Assembly: GCF_001927245.1 (NCBI RefSeq)
Contig: NZ_MJUX01000013.1
Coordinates: 1-64,000 of the forward strand
Direction: 5' to 3'
DNA from: Acuticoccus yangtzensis
Lineage (GTDB): Bacteria > Pseudomonadota > Alphaproteobacteria > Rhizobiales > Amorphaceae
Length of the DNA stretch: 64,000 bases
This document shows positions 8,572 to 18,088 of the stretch, in pieces. Every line of letters begins with the position of its first letter. Position 1 is the first letter of the stretch. The position numbers were made by a program, and so were the translations under genes. The notes beneath the pieces were generated by a model. It was not told the origin of the DNA, searched no databases, and saw nothing but the letters and a program-made list of their open reading frames with translations.

Positions 8572-8721
8572 TGAACGGTTCGCCCATCCACTGCATGCGA
8601 AATCTTAACCAGAATGCTCGCCCACCCCCCAATCCGGCTGTTCACGGCCCCATCAAGCGATTGCAGGTGCGGACATTCCCGCATCGCGGTCGTTCCATCT
8701 CAGGAGGGGAGGGGCTCGATC

Positions 8722-9805
8722 CTAAGTTGACATCGTATCTCCGAGTGAAGCGAGGATCTCATCGCGGACGGCGCGCTCGTCGATGCCCGCCTCGGCGATT
8801 ACGACGGCGCGAGTCGCCCGTTCACCGGGACGCCACGGACGATCGAAACTCGACGAAATCCGTGTGCCGACGCCCTGGACGACCAATCGCATCGGCTTTT
8901 GCGGGACGTCGAGGAACCCCTTGAGGCGCAGGATGTCGTGTCGCGCGATGATACCCTTCAACGCTGCGACGAAGCGCTGAGGGTCCACTACGGCCGGGGC
9001 GTCGACGACGAAGGAGTGGAATTCGTCGTGGTCGTGCTCCGATCCATCCTCGTGCTCCATCTCATGGTGCGACTTGTGGCCGGCGATCAGGGTTTCGGTC
9101 GCGGCGCTGAGACCGAGAAGCACGTCCGGCGGCAGCTGGCCGGCGGGCGACGGGATGTGCGGCGCCCGCGTCGAGTGGGCGACGGTCGCTTTGACGGCAT
9201 CGAGCGCGCGCGGATCAAGCGTCTCGACCTTGTTGAGCACGACGAGGTCGGCCGCGCGCAGTTGGTCCTCGAACAACTCCTCCAGCGGCGATTCGTGGTC
9301 GAGCGACGGGTCGGCAGCGCGCTGGGCGTTGACCGCTTCGGGGTCGGAGGCGAAGCGACCTGCGGCAACGGCGGCGGCATCGACCACGGTGACGACGCCG
9401 TCGACGGTGACGCGCTCGGTGATGCCGGGCCAGTTGAAGGCCTGGACCAGCGGTTGAGGCAGGGCAAGGCCGGAGGTCTCGATGACGATGTGATCGGGGC
9501 GGGCGGGCCGTGCCAGAAGCGCGGTCATGGTCGGAATGAAATCATCCGCGACGGTGCAGCAGATGCAGCCGTTGGTGAGCTCGATGACGTCGTCCTCGCC
9601 ACAGGTCTCCGATACCACAGCCCTTTAGAACCTCACCATCAACCCCCAGATCGCCGAACTCGTTGATGATGAGCGCGATACGGCGCCCGTTCGCGTTTTC
9701 GAGGAGATGGCGGATCAGCGTCGTCTTGCCGGCACCGAGGAAGCCGGTGATCACCGTTGCAGGAATCTTGCGCATGCGTGCGTCGGCGGAGAGAGGATCA
9801 GCCAT
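8722..9805 (-). pseudogene. cobW: cobW-type G3E GTPase interrupted by a one-base frameshift
   Basis: The gene starts at 9805 (GGAG upstream) with Walker A GFLGAGKTTL in the first 30 residues and runs to GVDGEVLKGCGI. It continues in another frame from ETCGEDDVIELTNGCICC to 8722. Removing one base of the CC pair at 9609-9610 restores a continuous CobW of about 360 residues. CobW proteins are metallochaperones for cobalt insertion in B12 synthesis; the CxCC motif (CICC) and a His-rich loop (HKSHHEMEHED) are both present. A sequencing error is possible, but if real the gene is inactivated. It is downstream of the btuF remnant in the same direction, separated by only two bases. Confidence 0.85.
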
Positions 9806-9807
9806 TG

Positions 9808-10104
9808 TCAATTCTCCTTCGAAGAGATCATTTCCACGACGCTCGCCATCGACTCCAGCCCGTCGATGACGCGCGTCGTCGGGTTCAACGCCTGAGGGTC
9901 GAGGGGAACGATTCGGTCGTTTCGGACGGCGCCCAAGGTGCTCGTCACCGGATCGCTCTTCAGGAACGCGACCTTTGCCGCGAGCGCATCCATGGGATAT
10001 CGGCGGCGCGACAGGTCCGCGACGGCGATGATGGTCGGATCGGCGCGGGCGATCGTTTCCCAACCGACGGTCGGCCAGTCCTCGACGCTGTCGACGACGT
10101 TGGT
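9808..10104 (-). pseudogene. 3' fragment of a BtuF-like periplasmic cobalamin/metal-binding protein
   Basis: Only the last 100 or so residues remain, from TNVVDSVEDWPTVGWETI through IIAVADL to DPQALNPTTRVIDGLESMA. This is the C-terminal lobe of ABC-type vitamin B12/iron-siderophore binding proteins. The fragment ends abruptly near 10104, where the sequence on the other strand becomes the start of nrdA. The signal peptide and N-terminal lobe are missing, so no function is expected. Its stop precedes cobW by two bases, so the original layout was a cobalamin-uptake/cobW operon that lost its 5' part. Confidence 0.7.
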
Positions 10105-12417
10105 GACGGGGCCGTCGTCCCGCTCGACGAGACGCGGCTTGCAACGGTGATCGGCGAAGCCGCCGGGGGCCTCGACGGGGTGGATGCCGGCGTGATCCTC
10201 GCCGAGACGCGCCGCAACCTCTACGACGGCCTCAGGGAGGCCGAGCTGGCACTCGCCCCGATCATGGCCGCCCGCGCGCTGGTGGAGCGCGAGCCGAACT
10301 ATTCGCGTGCCAGCGCCCGGCTCTTGATGGACAAGCTGCGCCGTGAGGTTCTGACCGGTCTCGCCGGCCACCCGGACGAGGCGACCGCGCAGGAGATGGA
10401 AGGGCGCTACGCAGAAACCTTCGCGTCGGCTGTTCACGCCGGCATCGCCGCCGGACGCATCGACCCAGAACTCGCGCGCTTCGACCTTGCCCGCCTCGGC
10501 GCCGCGCTGAAGCCCGAACGGGATATGGCGTTCGACTATCTGGGCCTGCAGACCCTCGTCGACCGCTACTTCCTGCATGTGGGCGGAACGCGGATCGAGC
10601 TGCCGCAAATCTTCTTCATGCGCGTCGCGATGGGCCTCGCGGTCCGAGAGATCGACCGCGAGACGAAGGCGCTCGCGTTCTACGACCTCCTCTCCTCGTT
10701 CCACTTCATGGCCTCCACGCCGACGCTCTTCAACGCCGGCACCTGCCACCCGCAGCTCTCCTCCTGCTTCCTGACGACGGTGGCGGACGACCTCGGCGGC
10801 ATCTTCAAGGCGGTGAAGGACAACGCTCTGCTCGCCAAGTTCTCCGGCGGGCTCGGCAACGACTGGACGCCGGTGCGCGGCCTCGGCGCGCACATCCACG
10901 GCACCAACGGCGAGAGCCAGGGCGTCGTCCCGTTCCTCAAGGTCGCCAACGACACGGCGATCGCCGTCAACCAGGGCGGCAAGCGCAAGGGCGCCGTGTG
11001 CGCCTACCTCGAGACGTGGCATGTCGACATCGAGGAATTCCTCGATCTTCGCAAGAATACCGGCGACGACTCGCCCGACGAGACACCGGACCTTCACGAC
11101 CTCTACGGCCCCGCCTTCAAGGCCGCCTATGAGGGCTACGAGGCGAAGGCGGCGCGCGGCGAAATGACGGTGTGGCGCACGGTGCGCGCGGTCGACCTGT
11201 GGCGGCGCATGCTGTCGATGCTGTTCGAGACCGGGCACCCGTGGATCACCTTCAAGGATCCCTGCAACATCCGCTCGCCGCAGGGCCATGTCGGCGTCGT
11301 CCACTCGTCCAACCTGTGCACCGAGATCACCCTCAACACGTCCGCCGACGAGGTGGCGGTGTGCAATCTCGGCTCGGTGAACCTCGCCGCGCACGTCACC
11401 CCCGAGGGGCTCGACATGGGCCGCCTCGCCGAGACGGTGACGACGGCGATGCGCATGCTCGACAACGTCGTCGACATCAACTTCTACACCATCCCCGAGG
11501 CGCGCCGGTCGAACCTGAAGCACCGCCCGGTCGGCCTCGGCCTGATGGGCTTCGCCGACGCGCTCGACGCCCAGCGCATCCTCTACGCCTCCGAGACGGC
11601 GGTGCGCTTCGCCGACGAGAGCATGGAGGCAATCAGCTGGCACGCGATTTCGGCCTCGGTGGACCTCGCCGCCGAGCGCCGGCGCTATCCGAGCTTCGAG
11701 GGCTCGCTGTGGAGCCGGGGTATCCTGCCGATCGACTCGATGGAGCTTCTGGCCGACACGCGCGCCGGCGGCATCGACGTCGACCGTGCGGCCCGGCTCG
11801 ACTGGGAGGGTCTGCGCGAACGTGTGCGCACCACCGGGATGCGCAATTCCAACACCATGGCGATCGCGCCGACGGCGACGATCTCCAACATCTGCGGCGT
11901 CTCGCAGTCCATTGAGCCGACGTTCCAGAACCTTTACGTGAAGTCCAATATGTCGGGCGACTTCACCGTGGTGAACGCGGCGCTCGTCCATGATCTCAAG
12001 GCGCGCGGGCTGTGGGACGAGGTGATGGCCTCCGACCTCAAATCTTATGACGGCGCATTCGGCGAGATCGACCGCGTCCCGGACGACCTCAAGGCGCTCT
12101 ACGCCACCGCCTTCGAGATCGACGCCACCTGGCTGATCGAGGCGGCGGCCCGGCGTCAGAAGTGGATCGACCCGGCACAGTCGCTGAACCTCTACATCGC
12201 GCGGCCCTCCGGGCGGGCGCTCGACGCGCTCTACCGCCTCGCCTGGGAACGCGGGCTGAAGACCACCTACTACCTGCGCGCCCGCGCCGCGACGAGCGTG
12301 GAAAAGTCCACCCTCAAGGGCACGGACGGCCGGCTGAATGCCGTCGCCGCCACCGCAGCCGAGGCCGCCCCGGCCGCCTGCTACCTCGACGATCCGACCT
12401 GTGAGGCCTGCCAGTGA
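10105..12417 (+). CDS. nrdA: Class I ribonucleotide reductase large subunit, missing its extreme N-terminus
   Basis: The frame encodes NrdA from the ATP-cone ([16 protein letters not shown]) to the end. No start codon or native leader precedes it, because the sequence switches at about 10105 to the opposite-strand btuF fragment. Probably fewer than 20 residues are lost. Catalytic features are intact: the Cys in [11 protein letters not shown], the [18 protein letters not shown] block, and the C-terminal redox pair in TCEACQ. The enzyme reduces ribonucleoside diphosphates with NrdB. Translation could begin at GTG 10147 or ATG 10264, which would cut into or remove the regulatory ATP-cone. It overlaps nrdB by four bases. 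Whether it is expressed is uncertain. Confidence 0.8.
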   Translation, partial: DGAVVPLDETRLATVIGEAAGGLDGVDAGVILAETRRNLYDGLREAELALAPIMAARALVEREPNYSRASARLLMDKLRREVLTGLAGHPDEATAQEMEGRYAETFASAVHAGIAAGRIDPELARFDLARLGAALKPERDMAFDYLGLQTLVDRYFLHVGGTRIELPQIFFMRVAMGLAVREIDRETKALAFYDLLSSFHFMASTPTLFNAGTCHPQLSSCFLTTVADDLGGIFKAVKDNALLAKFSGGLGNDWTPVRGLGAHIHGTNGESQGVVPFLKVANDTAIAVNQGGKRKGAVCAYLETWHVDIEEFLDLRKNTGDDSPDETPDLHDLYGPAFKAAYEGYEAKAARGEMTVWRTVRAVDLWRRMLSMLFETGHPWITFKDPCNIRSPQGHVGVVHSSNLCTEITLNTSADEVAVCNLGSVNLAAHVTPEGLDMGRLAETVTTAMRMLDNVVDINFYTIPEARRSNLKHRPVGLGLMGFADALDAQRILYASETAVRFADESMEAISWHAISASVDLAAERRRYPSFEGSLWSRGILPIDSMELLADTRAGGIDVDRAARLDWEGLRERVRTTGMRNSNTMAIAPTATISNICGVSQSIEPTFQNLYVKSNMSGDFTVVNAALVHDLKARGLWDEVMASDLKSYDGAFGEIDRVPDDLKALYATAFEIDATWLIEAAARRQKWIDPAQSLNLYIARPSGRALDALYRLAWERGLKTTYYLRARAATSVEKSTLKGTDGRLNAVAATAAEAAPAACYLDDPTCEACQ

Positions 12418-13586
12418 GCCACCTTCTCGACTGGGGCGACGCCCCCGCGACCGCGACCCGCCCGGCGGCTCCGGCCTGGACCGACAGCGCGCCCACCGAC
12501 GCTGCGCTCCCCGCCGACACAACGCTGGCCGCCGACGCGACCGGCCTCGGGGTGATCGAGGAAGGTGCGGCGCGCGTGTCGGTCTCCGACAAGGCGATGA
12601 TCAACGCGCGGGCGGACGTGAACCAGCTCCTGCCACTGAAATATCGCTGGGCCTGGGAGAAGTATCTATCGGGCTGCAACAACCACTGGATGCCGACCGA
12701 GGTCTCGATGCAGGCCGACATCGCGCTGTGGAAGTCGCGCGATGGCCTGACAGAGGACGAGCGGCGGGCGATCAAGCGCAACCTCGGCTTCTTCGCGGCC
12801 TCGGAGAGCCTCGTCGCCAACAACATCGTGCTGGCGATCTACCGGCATCTGACGAATCCCGAATGCCGGCAATACCTGCTGCGTCAGGCGTTCGAGGAGG
12901 CGGTGCACACGCACACCTTCCAATACATCGTCGAAAGTCTCGGCCTCGACGAGGGTGAACTCTTCAATATGTATCGCGAGGTGCCGTCGATCACCGACAA
13001 GGCCGCTTGGGCACTGAAATATACTCAGCATCTCGACGACCCCAACTTCCAGACTGGGACGCCCGAGGCGGACCAGGCCTTCCTGCGCGACCTCGTCGCC
13101 TTCTACGTCGTCTTCGAAGGGATGTGGTTCTACACCGGGTTCGCGCAGATCCTGTCGCTCGGCCGGCGCAATAAGATGGTCAGCATCGCCGAGCAGTACC
13201 AGTACATCCTGCGCGACGAGAGCATTCACCTCAACTTCGGCATCGACGTCATCAATCAGATCAAGGCCGAGAACCCGCATTTGTGGACTGCGGCCTTTCA
13301 GGAGGAGGTGCGCGGGATGCTCGCCGAGGCGGCACAGCTCGAGGCGGCCTACGGGCGCGATACGATGCCCCGCGGCTTCCTCGGCCTCAACGCCGGCCTG
13401 TGCGAGGAGTACATGCACTTCATCGCCAACCGGCGATGCGCCCAGCTCGGCCTCGCCCCCGTCTTCGGTCCGGCCGAAACCCCGTTCCCCTGGATGAGCG
13501 AGGCGATCGACCTCCGGAAGGAGAAGAACTTCTTCGAGACGCGTGTCACCGAATACCAGACCGGCGGCGCACTCGCCTGGGATTGA
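12414..13586 (+). CDS. nrdB: Class Ic-type ribonucleotide reductase small subunit
   Basis: A 390-residue R2 subunit from GTG 12414, overlapping nrdA (GTGA). Ferritin-like metal ligands are visible: Asp102, Glu162 and His165 in EEAVHTHTF, and the later DESIHLNF ExxH motif. The residue at the radical-tyrosine position is Phe169, as in the Chlamydia trachomatis subunit, which uses a Mn/Fe cofactor and no tyrosyl radical. The surrounding sequence ([10 protein letters not shown] near the C-terminus) also resembles the chlamydial type. The first 50 residues are Ala/Pro-rich and probably disordered. It would supply aerobic, B12-independent dNTP synthesis if nrdA is functional. Confidence 0.9.
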   Translation: MSHLLDWGDAPATATRPAAPAWTDSAPTDAALPADTTLAADATGLGVIEEGAARVSVSDKAMINARADVNQLLPLKYRWAWEKYLSGCNNHWMPTEVSMQADIALWKSRDGLTEDERRAIKRNLGFFAASESLVANNIVLAIYRHLTNPECRQYLLRQAFEEAVHTHTFQYIVESLGLDEGELFNMYREVPSITDKAAWALKYTQHLDDPNFQTGTPEADQAFLRDLVAFYVVFEGMWFYTGFAQILSLGRRNKMVSIAEQYQYILRDESIHLNFGIDVINQIKAENPHLWTAAFQEEVRGMLAEAAQLEAAYGRDTMPRGFLGLNAGLCEEYMHFIANRRCAQLGLAPVFGPAETPFPWMSEAIDLRKEKNFFETRVTEYQTGGALAWD

Positions 13587-13639
13587 TCGGGACCGCTGTT
13601 GGCTTGTCCGCTCTCGGATTTGGCGGTAAATCCACAGAC

Positions 13640-13830
13640 GATGGTTCTCGGCGGCCAAACGTCGCCGGGATTAAAAGGGAACGTGGTGAGAGCGACCCAA
13701 TCCGGGGCTCGAAACCGCGGCTGCCCCCGCAACTGTGAGCGGCGAGTTTACCGTCCACCTAGCGTCACTGGGCGAAAGCCTGGGAAGACCGGACGGAGAC
13801 GACGACCCGCAAGCCAGGAGACCTGCCATC
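13640..13830 (+). promoter_or_regulatory. Cobalamin (B12) riboswitch
   Basis: The conserved elements occur in order: AAAAGGGAAC at 13673-13682, GAAACCGCGGCTGCCCCCGC at 13711-13730 followed by AACTGT, then CACTGG and GGGAAG, and the B12 box AAGCCAGGAGACCTGCC at 13811-13827. Boundaries are approximate. It lies about 100 bases before cbtB and should switch off the cbtB-cbtA-DUF1636 operon when adenosylcobalamin is abundant, as is usual for cobalt transporters. Confidence 0.95.
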
Positions 13831-13926
13831 GAAATGGCTTGAACGGGCGGGGATGCCCGGGAAGGGCGATCCGCACCAGCGCCGCTTCCTGTGCCCCTGC
13901 TCCATTTTCGGATTGGAGGCACTCCC

Positions 13927-14106
13927 ATGGCGACTCTCTCGGCACCCTCAACATCGAACGCCGTCGGCACTGGCGCACGAGCGATCGCGCTCGTCACCCT
14001 CTGCGCCGGCCTCGCGCTCGTCTTCGCTGTCGGCTTCGCGCACTCGTCGACGCTTCATAACGCCGGTCACGACACGCGCCACGCACTGGCGTTTCCGTGT
14101 CACTGA
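13927..14106 (+). CDS. cbtB: CbtB cobalt transporter subunit
   Basis: A 59-residue, single-membrane-span protein ending in the CbtB metal motif (HNAGHDTRHALAFPCH). ATG 13927 has GGAGG 8 bases upstream; an earlier in-frame ATG at 13891 lies in the riboswitch tail and is unlikely. CbtB works with CbtA as a predicted cobalt importer under B12-riboswitch control. It is the first gene after the riboswitch and is separated from cbtA by eight bases. Confidence 0.9.
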   Translation: MATLSAPSTSNAVGTGARAIALVTLCAGLALVFAVGFAHSSTLHNAGHDTRHALAFPCH

Positions 14107-14114
14107 GCGGTCCG

Positions 14115-14861
14115 ATGCTGAGCCGTCTTCTCTTCTCGGCCATTATCGCGGGCGTTCTCGCCGGTGTCGCAGTGGCCGCGCTGCAGCACTTCACCACCAC
14201 TCCGCTGATCCTCGAGGCGGAGACGTACGAGGGCGCTGGCGAAGAGCACGTTCATCCCGCCGCGCAAGACAACGCATCCGGTGCGCCCGTCGTCCCCGCG
14301 CAGACGGAGACCACCGTTGCGGAGCCCGAAGAAGAAGAATGGGCGCCCGCGGATGGCTTCCAGCGAACTGCCTACACCTCCGTCGCTACGATCGGTTCCG
14401 GCGTCGGATTCGCACTGATCCTCCTGTCACTGATGGTCTTGTCGAACGCTCAGATTACCGCGCGGACGGGGTTGATGTGGGGGACGGCCGCCTTCACCGC
14501 GACGGGGCTTGCGACGGCCCTCGGTCTCAGCCCGGAACTTCCCGGATCGGCGGCTGCCGCACTGGAGGCACGCCAGTTGTGGTGGATCGGGACCGCGATC
14601 GCGTCGGGGGCCGGATTGTGGCTCATCTTGCGCCTATCGAGCCCCCTCGCCATCGTGATCGGTGCGGTCTTGATCGTTGCCCCGCATGTCGTCGGAGCGC
14701 CGCACCCGAGCGCTTACACCAGCGCGGTGCCGGGCGAACTCTCCGATCACTTCGCGTCGGCGTCCCTTGTTGCTCAGGCGCTTTGCTGGGCGCTAGCCGG
14801 TTCGATCGCGGGCTATGTCTGGCAGCGCTTGGCAAGGTCGGCGGATGACGCAGTCGCCTAA
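14115..14861 (+). CDS. cbtA: CbtA cobalt transporter subunit
   Basis: A 248-residue membrane protein with several hydrophobic helices. An acidic/His-containing loop follows the first helix (EAETYEGAGEEHVHPA), then a second block from residue about 90 contains GSGVGFALILLSL and LMWGTAAFTATGLATALGL, typical of CbtA. It is probably the permease component of the cobalt importer. The start ATG 14115 follows the cbtB stop closely, and the end overlaps the next gene by 17 bases. Confidence 0.88.
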   Translation: MLSRLLFSAIIAGVLAGVAVAALQHFTTTPLILEAETYEGAGEEHVHPAAQDNASGAPVVPAQTETTVAEPEEEEWAPADGFQRTAYTSVATIGSGVGFALILLSLMVLSNAQITARTGLMWGTAAFTATGLATALGLSPELPGSAAAALEARQLWWIGTAIASGAGLWLILRLSSPLAIVIGAVLIVAPHVVGAPHPSAYTSAVPGELSDHFASASLVAQALCWALAGSIAGYVWQRLARSADDAVA

Positions 14862-15234
14862 CCGGCCGGACGAGCGGGTGCATGACGGCGAGCGTCCGAC
14901 GCTCGCCGTCTGCGCTGCGTGCGGGGACGGTGCCGGCCAGCGGCTCCTCGAGCGCATCCGAGTCGGCTGCGAGGGGGTGCTCGCCGGGAGGCCTGTGCCC
15001 TGCTTCGCAGTGTGCGACCGGCCGGTGACCGTGGCATTCATCTCCGCCGGCAAGTGGAGCTACCTCATCGGCGAGGTCGATCCGGACATCGCGCTTTCCG
15101 AGCTCGTCGAGGCTGCGGATGCGGTCGGAGCCTCGGCTTCGGGCATCCCGCCGCTGCGAAACCGACCTCCATTCTTCCGCCGGGGGGTGATCGCGCGCCT
15201 GCCACCCGTCGCCGACCTCGAGAGCTTCGAATGA
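14845..15234 (+). CDS. DUF1636 family protein of a B12-regulated operon
   Basis: A 129-residue soluble protein with the DUF1636 pattern: CAACGDGAG near the N-terminus, PCFAVCDRPVTVAF in the middle, then SAGKWSYLIGEVDPD and a RNRPPFFRRGVIARLPP ending. Conserved cysteines suggest a thioredoxin-like or ferredoxin-like metal-binding fold. The family co-occurs with cobalt uptake and cobalamin genes, but its biochemical role is not established. It overlaps cbtA by 17 bases and the next gene by four, so it belongs to the riboswitch operon. Confidence 0.8.
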   Translation: MTQSPNRPDERVHDGERPTLAVCAACGDGAGQRLLERIRVGCEGVLAGRPVPCFAVCDRPVTVAFISAGKWSYLIGEVDPDIALSELVEAADAVGASASGIPPLRNRPPFFRRGVIARLPPVADLESFE

Positions 15235-15761
15235 CGACGAGCCCCGTTCACACTCGGGCGCCGCTGATCGCCTTCGCCGTGGTCGGAGGTGTGGGCCTCG
15301 TATTGGCTGGCCTCTCCCACCCCGCCAACACGGGCGACCGAGTTCCCCACCACCACGGTGGCGCCAGTCAGGACGCATCGACGACGGTGACCGGGACCGA
15401 GGGACACGCCGGCCACGACCATTCCAGGCTCATGAACGTGCCCGCGGCGTCCGCGCCATCGGTTGCGATTTCCGTCAAGCCCGATTCGATGGCCGGATGG
15501 AATCTCCATATCGAAACGACCGGCTTCCGCTTCGCGCCAGAAGACGCCAACAGCGTTCCGGTCGTCGGTGAGGGCCATGCGCACCTCTACGTCAACGGGA
15601 CAAAGCTCGCCCGGATCTACGGCCATTGGTTTCACATTCCCGCGCTTCCCGCCGGCGAGAACGACCTCTTGGTGACGCTCAATGCGAACGATCATTCGAC
15701 ACTTGCGGTCGATGGAACGCCGATTGCCGCGTACGCCACCGTCATCGCCGGACAGGAGTAG
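15231..15761 (+). CDS. Exported or membrane-anchored His-containing protein of the cbt operon
   Basis: A 176-residue protein with an N-terminal hydrophobic segment (IAFAVVGGVGLVLAGL), a His-rich linker (VPHHHGG, EGHAGHDHS) and a C-terminal beta-rich domain of about 110 residues containing GEGHAHLYVNGTKLARIYG and WFHIPALPAGENDL. Similar domains occur in uncharacterised periplasmic proteins next to metal transporters. A role in binding cobalt or copper outside the cytoplasm is likely but unproven. The start overlaps the DUF1636 stop (ATGA), so it is the last gene of the riboswitch operon and converges on virB11. Confidence 0.75.
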   Translation: MTTSPVHTRAPLIAFAVVGGVGLVLAGLSHPANTGDRVPHHHGGASQDASTTVTGTEGHAGHDHSRLMNVPAASAPSVAISVKPDSMAGWNLHIETTGFRFAPEDANSVPVVGEGHAHLYVNGTKLARIYGHWFHIPALPAGENDLLVTLNANDHSTLAVDGTPIAAYATVIAGQE

Positions 15762-15767
15762 ATGTCG

Positions 15768-16769
15768 TTAGGGTGCAAGTGGGTCATCGATTCGCACGGC
15801 GGGCCGATAAACCTCCAGCACGCCGCGTTGTCCACCACGCCGGCCGACCTGGATGATGAGATCGATCGTCTTCCGCGCATAGTCCAGCACGTCCTGGCGG
15901 GTCTGGTTCATCCCGGCCCGCATCACCATCATGGCGAGGCGCTCGAGCGCCAGCGCAGGACTGTCGGCATGGATGGTGCTGATCGATCCCGGATGGCCGG
16001 TGTTGATCGCTTCCAGAAAGTTGAACGCCTCCTCACCGCGGATCTCACCCAGGATCAGGCGATCCGGGCGCATGCGCAGCGCGCTTTCGAGGAGCCGCGC
16101 CGGCGAGCGCTCGGATCCGGAGCGCCGGTCCGCGATCAGCGGCACCGCATTCGGATGTGGCAGGTGCAGCTCCGGCGCGTCCTCGATCGTCACCATCCGC
16201 TCGGCATGATCGCTCAGGGATAGCATCGCGCGGGCGAGTGTCGTCTTTCCTGACGACGTGCCGCCCGAAACCAGAATGTTGAGCCGGTCGTCGATCGCCT
16301 TTTGCAGCAGCTCCTGCAGCCGACCGTCGTCCGCCAGCGCCGCCAGCTCTACGAGGTTATCCTGGCGCTCGCCTTCCACGTCGACTTGGCGACCTTCGAG
16401 GAAGCCGACCTCCGCCACCGGCAGCACCCGGGAGATGTACTTGCGGATCGAGACGGACACGCCATCCTCGATCGCCGGCGGCACGATCACCTGAACACGC
16501 ATCGACTGGCCGAACACCTTCACGCGGCCCGAGACGATGGGATGATGCGGTCCAAGCTGGTTCTTCGACTCGCCGGCGAGGTGTGAGCCGAGCGTCTTCA
16601 GCCGCGCGGCCGGAATAGTCCCATCCCAAAGCTGCATATGCGGCTGAGAGGCGTACTCCACCCAGATGCGCCCATCGGGGTTCACCACCACCTCGTTGAC
16701 CTCGTCGGAAGTCAGCGGCGCGCGAAGGGGGAGGAGACCCTGCTCGGCGTGGCTGGCTGGCGCCGTCAC
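15768..16769 (-). CDS. virB11: VirB11 traffic ATPase
   Basis: A 333-residue hexameric secretion ATPase. The N-terminal domain covers about residues 1-150. Walker A GGTSSGKTT is at residues 169-177, followed by the Asp box VTIEDAPEL, Walker B LRMRPDRLILGEIRG and the His box TGHPGSISTIHAD. It sits on the inner-membrane face, powers pilus assembly and substrate transfer, and cooperates with VirB4 and VirD4. It is the last gene of the virB operon and ends six bases from the convergent cbt operon. Confidence 0.95.
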   Translation of the reverse strand: MTAPASHAEQGLLPLRAPLTSDEVNEVVVNPDGRIWVEYASQPHMQLWDGTIPAARLKTLGSHLAGESKNQLGPHHPIVSGRVKVFGQSMRVQVIVPPAIEDGVSVSIRKYISRVLPVAEVGFLEGRQVDVEGERQDNLVELAALADDGRLQELLQKAIDDRLNILVSGGTSSGKTTLARAMLSLSDHAERMVTIEDAPELHLPHPNAVPLIADRRSGSERSPARLLESALRMRPDRLILGEIRGEEAFNFLEAINTGHPGSISTIHADSPALALERLAMMVMRAGMNQTRQDVLDYARKTIDLIIQVGRRGGQRGVLEVYRPAVRIDDPLAP

Positions 16770-16774
16770 AGCCG

Positions 16775-18088
16775 TCAGAACACGAGGTCGCGGTTGACCA
16801 TGACCGAGATCGCGGTCCCCTGGTCGATATAGATCACCGGGCCGAGCGAGAGGTACTCCGCCATCACCCCTTGGGTCGTGTCCTCCAGATCGCTCGACAG
16901 ATCCTCAGCGGCATCGCGTGACGTGTCGCTCGTTCCTTCCTTCAGGATGAACTGCGGGCCGAGCGTGATGAGGGAGATCAGCGCCGCCGAGCCGAAGCGC
17001 TGGCGGAAGCGCGTATCGACCTGGCCGGACTGGCCCGACATGCCGAGCTGGTCGGCACCATAGCCGCCTAGCTCGACACTTACGCCGGCTGGCGTTACCG
17101 CCCGGTTCCAGGCGATTTGCGCCCGGTTCTGCGCAATCGACACGTCGGAATTGTAGCTCCCGATCAGCCGGGACCCGCGCGGTAGCAGGACGTTCTCGCC
17201 GTCGTAGGAATAGACGTCGTGCGAGACAACGGCGCGGATGATGCCCGGCAGCTCCGTCGAGACTGCCGTCTCGAGCACCGCGGCGAGCGATGTCCCCTGG
17301 ACGATGGTTCGCCCCGGGTTGGCGATCGTCGTGGCCCGCACCGTATCGTAGCTCTGTGTCGAGGCGGTGCGCATGAAGTCTTCATTGCTCGAGCGCTCGC
17401 GATCGCCGCCCTGGACGGAGGAGGCTGCGGCGACAGCACTGCCGCCATCGAGCACCAGCGCGTCCGACTGCACCTGCTCGTGCGCGATCGCCTCACGGCG
17501 CATCCGCTCCTCCTCGAGCCGGGCCCGTGCGGCGGCCTCCTCCTCGCTCAGCTTGTCGGTCGCTGCCGCCTCGCGCGCGGCCTGCAGGCGCTTCTCGTAC
17601 TCGGCCTCTTGCGCCTGCCGCTCACGGTCGAACTGGTCACGGAGCGCCTCGGCCTGCTCATCGAGCAGCGCGCGGATCTTGTCGACCTGATCGCCGCTTT
17701 GCGTGCGCATCTCCTCCAGCTGCCGTTCAAGTGCCGCGATCTGCGATCGGTACGCGCTGTTATCGATCGCCGGGCTGGTCGGGGCGGGGCGCATCGGCGG
17801 CTCCACGTCGACGATCGACGTCTCCACATCGTCGGGCAGGGTAATTTCCGTCGAGATGCCGCCATCCATGCGGGAGGTTTCCTGCATCGTCTCGCTGGTG
17901 GATGCGCCACCACCCAATAGCGAGCGCACCTGGTCGGGCGCGAGGACGACGACCGAGAGCGCGATGAAGGCGCCGCCCATCACGATGCCGATGAGAACCC
18001 GCGAGCGCTTGCCCTTGGGCTTGGTTTCGAAGGCGCGACGGCGCTCCTCGACGAGGCGATCGCGGTCTACGGTCTTGTCGTCCGTCAT
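16775..18088 (-). CDS. virB10: VirB10 core-complex protein
   Basis: A 437-residue protein with a short cytoplasmic N-terminus, one inner-membrane helix (LIGIVMGGAFIALSVVVLA, about residues 26-44), a long charged and coiled-coil periplasmic stretch, and a C-terminal TrbI/VirB10 beta-barrel with the typical LLPRGSRLIGSYNSDV and AQIAWNRAVTP segments. It bridges inner and outer membranes in the T4SS core. The ATG at 18088 overlaps the virB9 stop by one base; upstream in-frame sequence is virB9 read out of frame. Confidence 0.95.
   Translation of the reverse strand: MTDDKTVDRDRLVEERRRAFETKPKGKRSRVLIGIVMGGAFIALSVVVLAPDQVRSLLGGGASTSETMQETSRMDGGISTEITLPDDVETSIVDVEPPMRPAPTSPAIDNSAYRSQIAALERQLEEMRTQSGDQVDKIRALLDEQAEALRDQFDRERQAQEAEYEKRLQAAREAAATDKLSEEEAAARARLEEERMRREAIAHEQVQSDALVLDGGSAVAAASSVQGGDRERSSNEDFMRTASTQSYDTVRATTIANPGRTIVQGTSLAAVLETAVSTELPGIIRAVVSHDVYSYDGENVLLPRGSRLIGSYNSDVSIAQNRAQIAWNRAVTPAGVSVELGGYGADQLGMSGQSGQVDTRFRQRFGSAALISLITLGPQFILKEGTSDTSRDAAEDLSSDLEDTTQGVMAEYLSLGPVIYIDQGTAISVMVNRDLVF

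Noticed and set aside
9808-12522. A 904-residue minus-strand frame across nrdA
   Set aside because: Only its last 100 residues or so (the btuF fragment) look like protein; the rest is antisense to nrdA.
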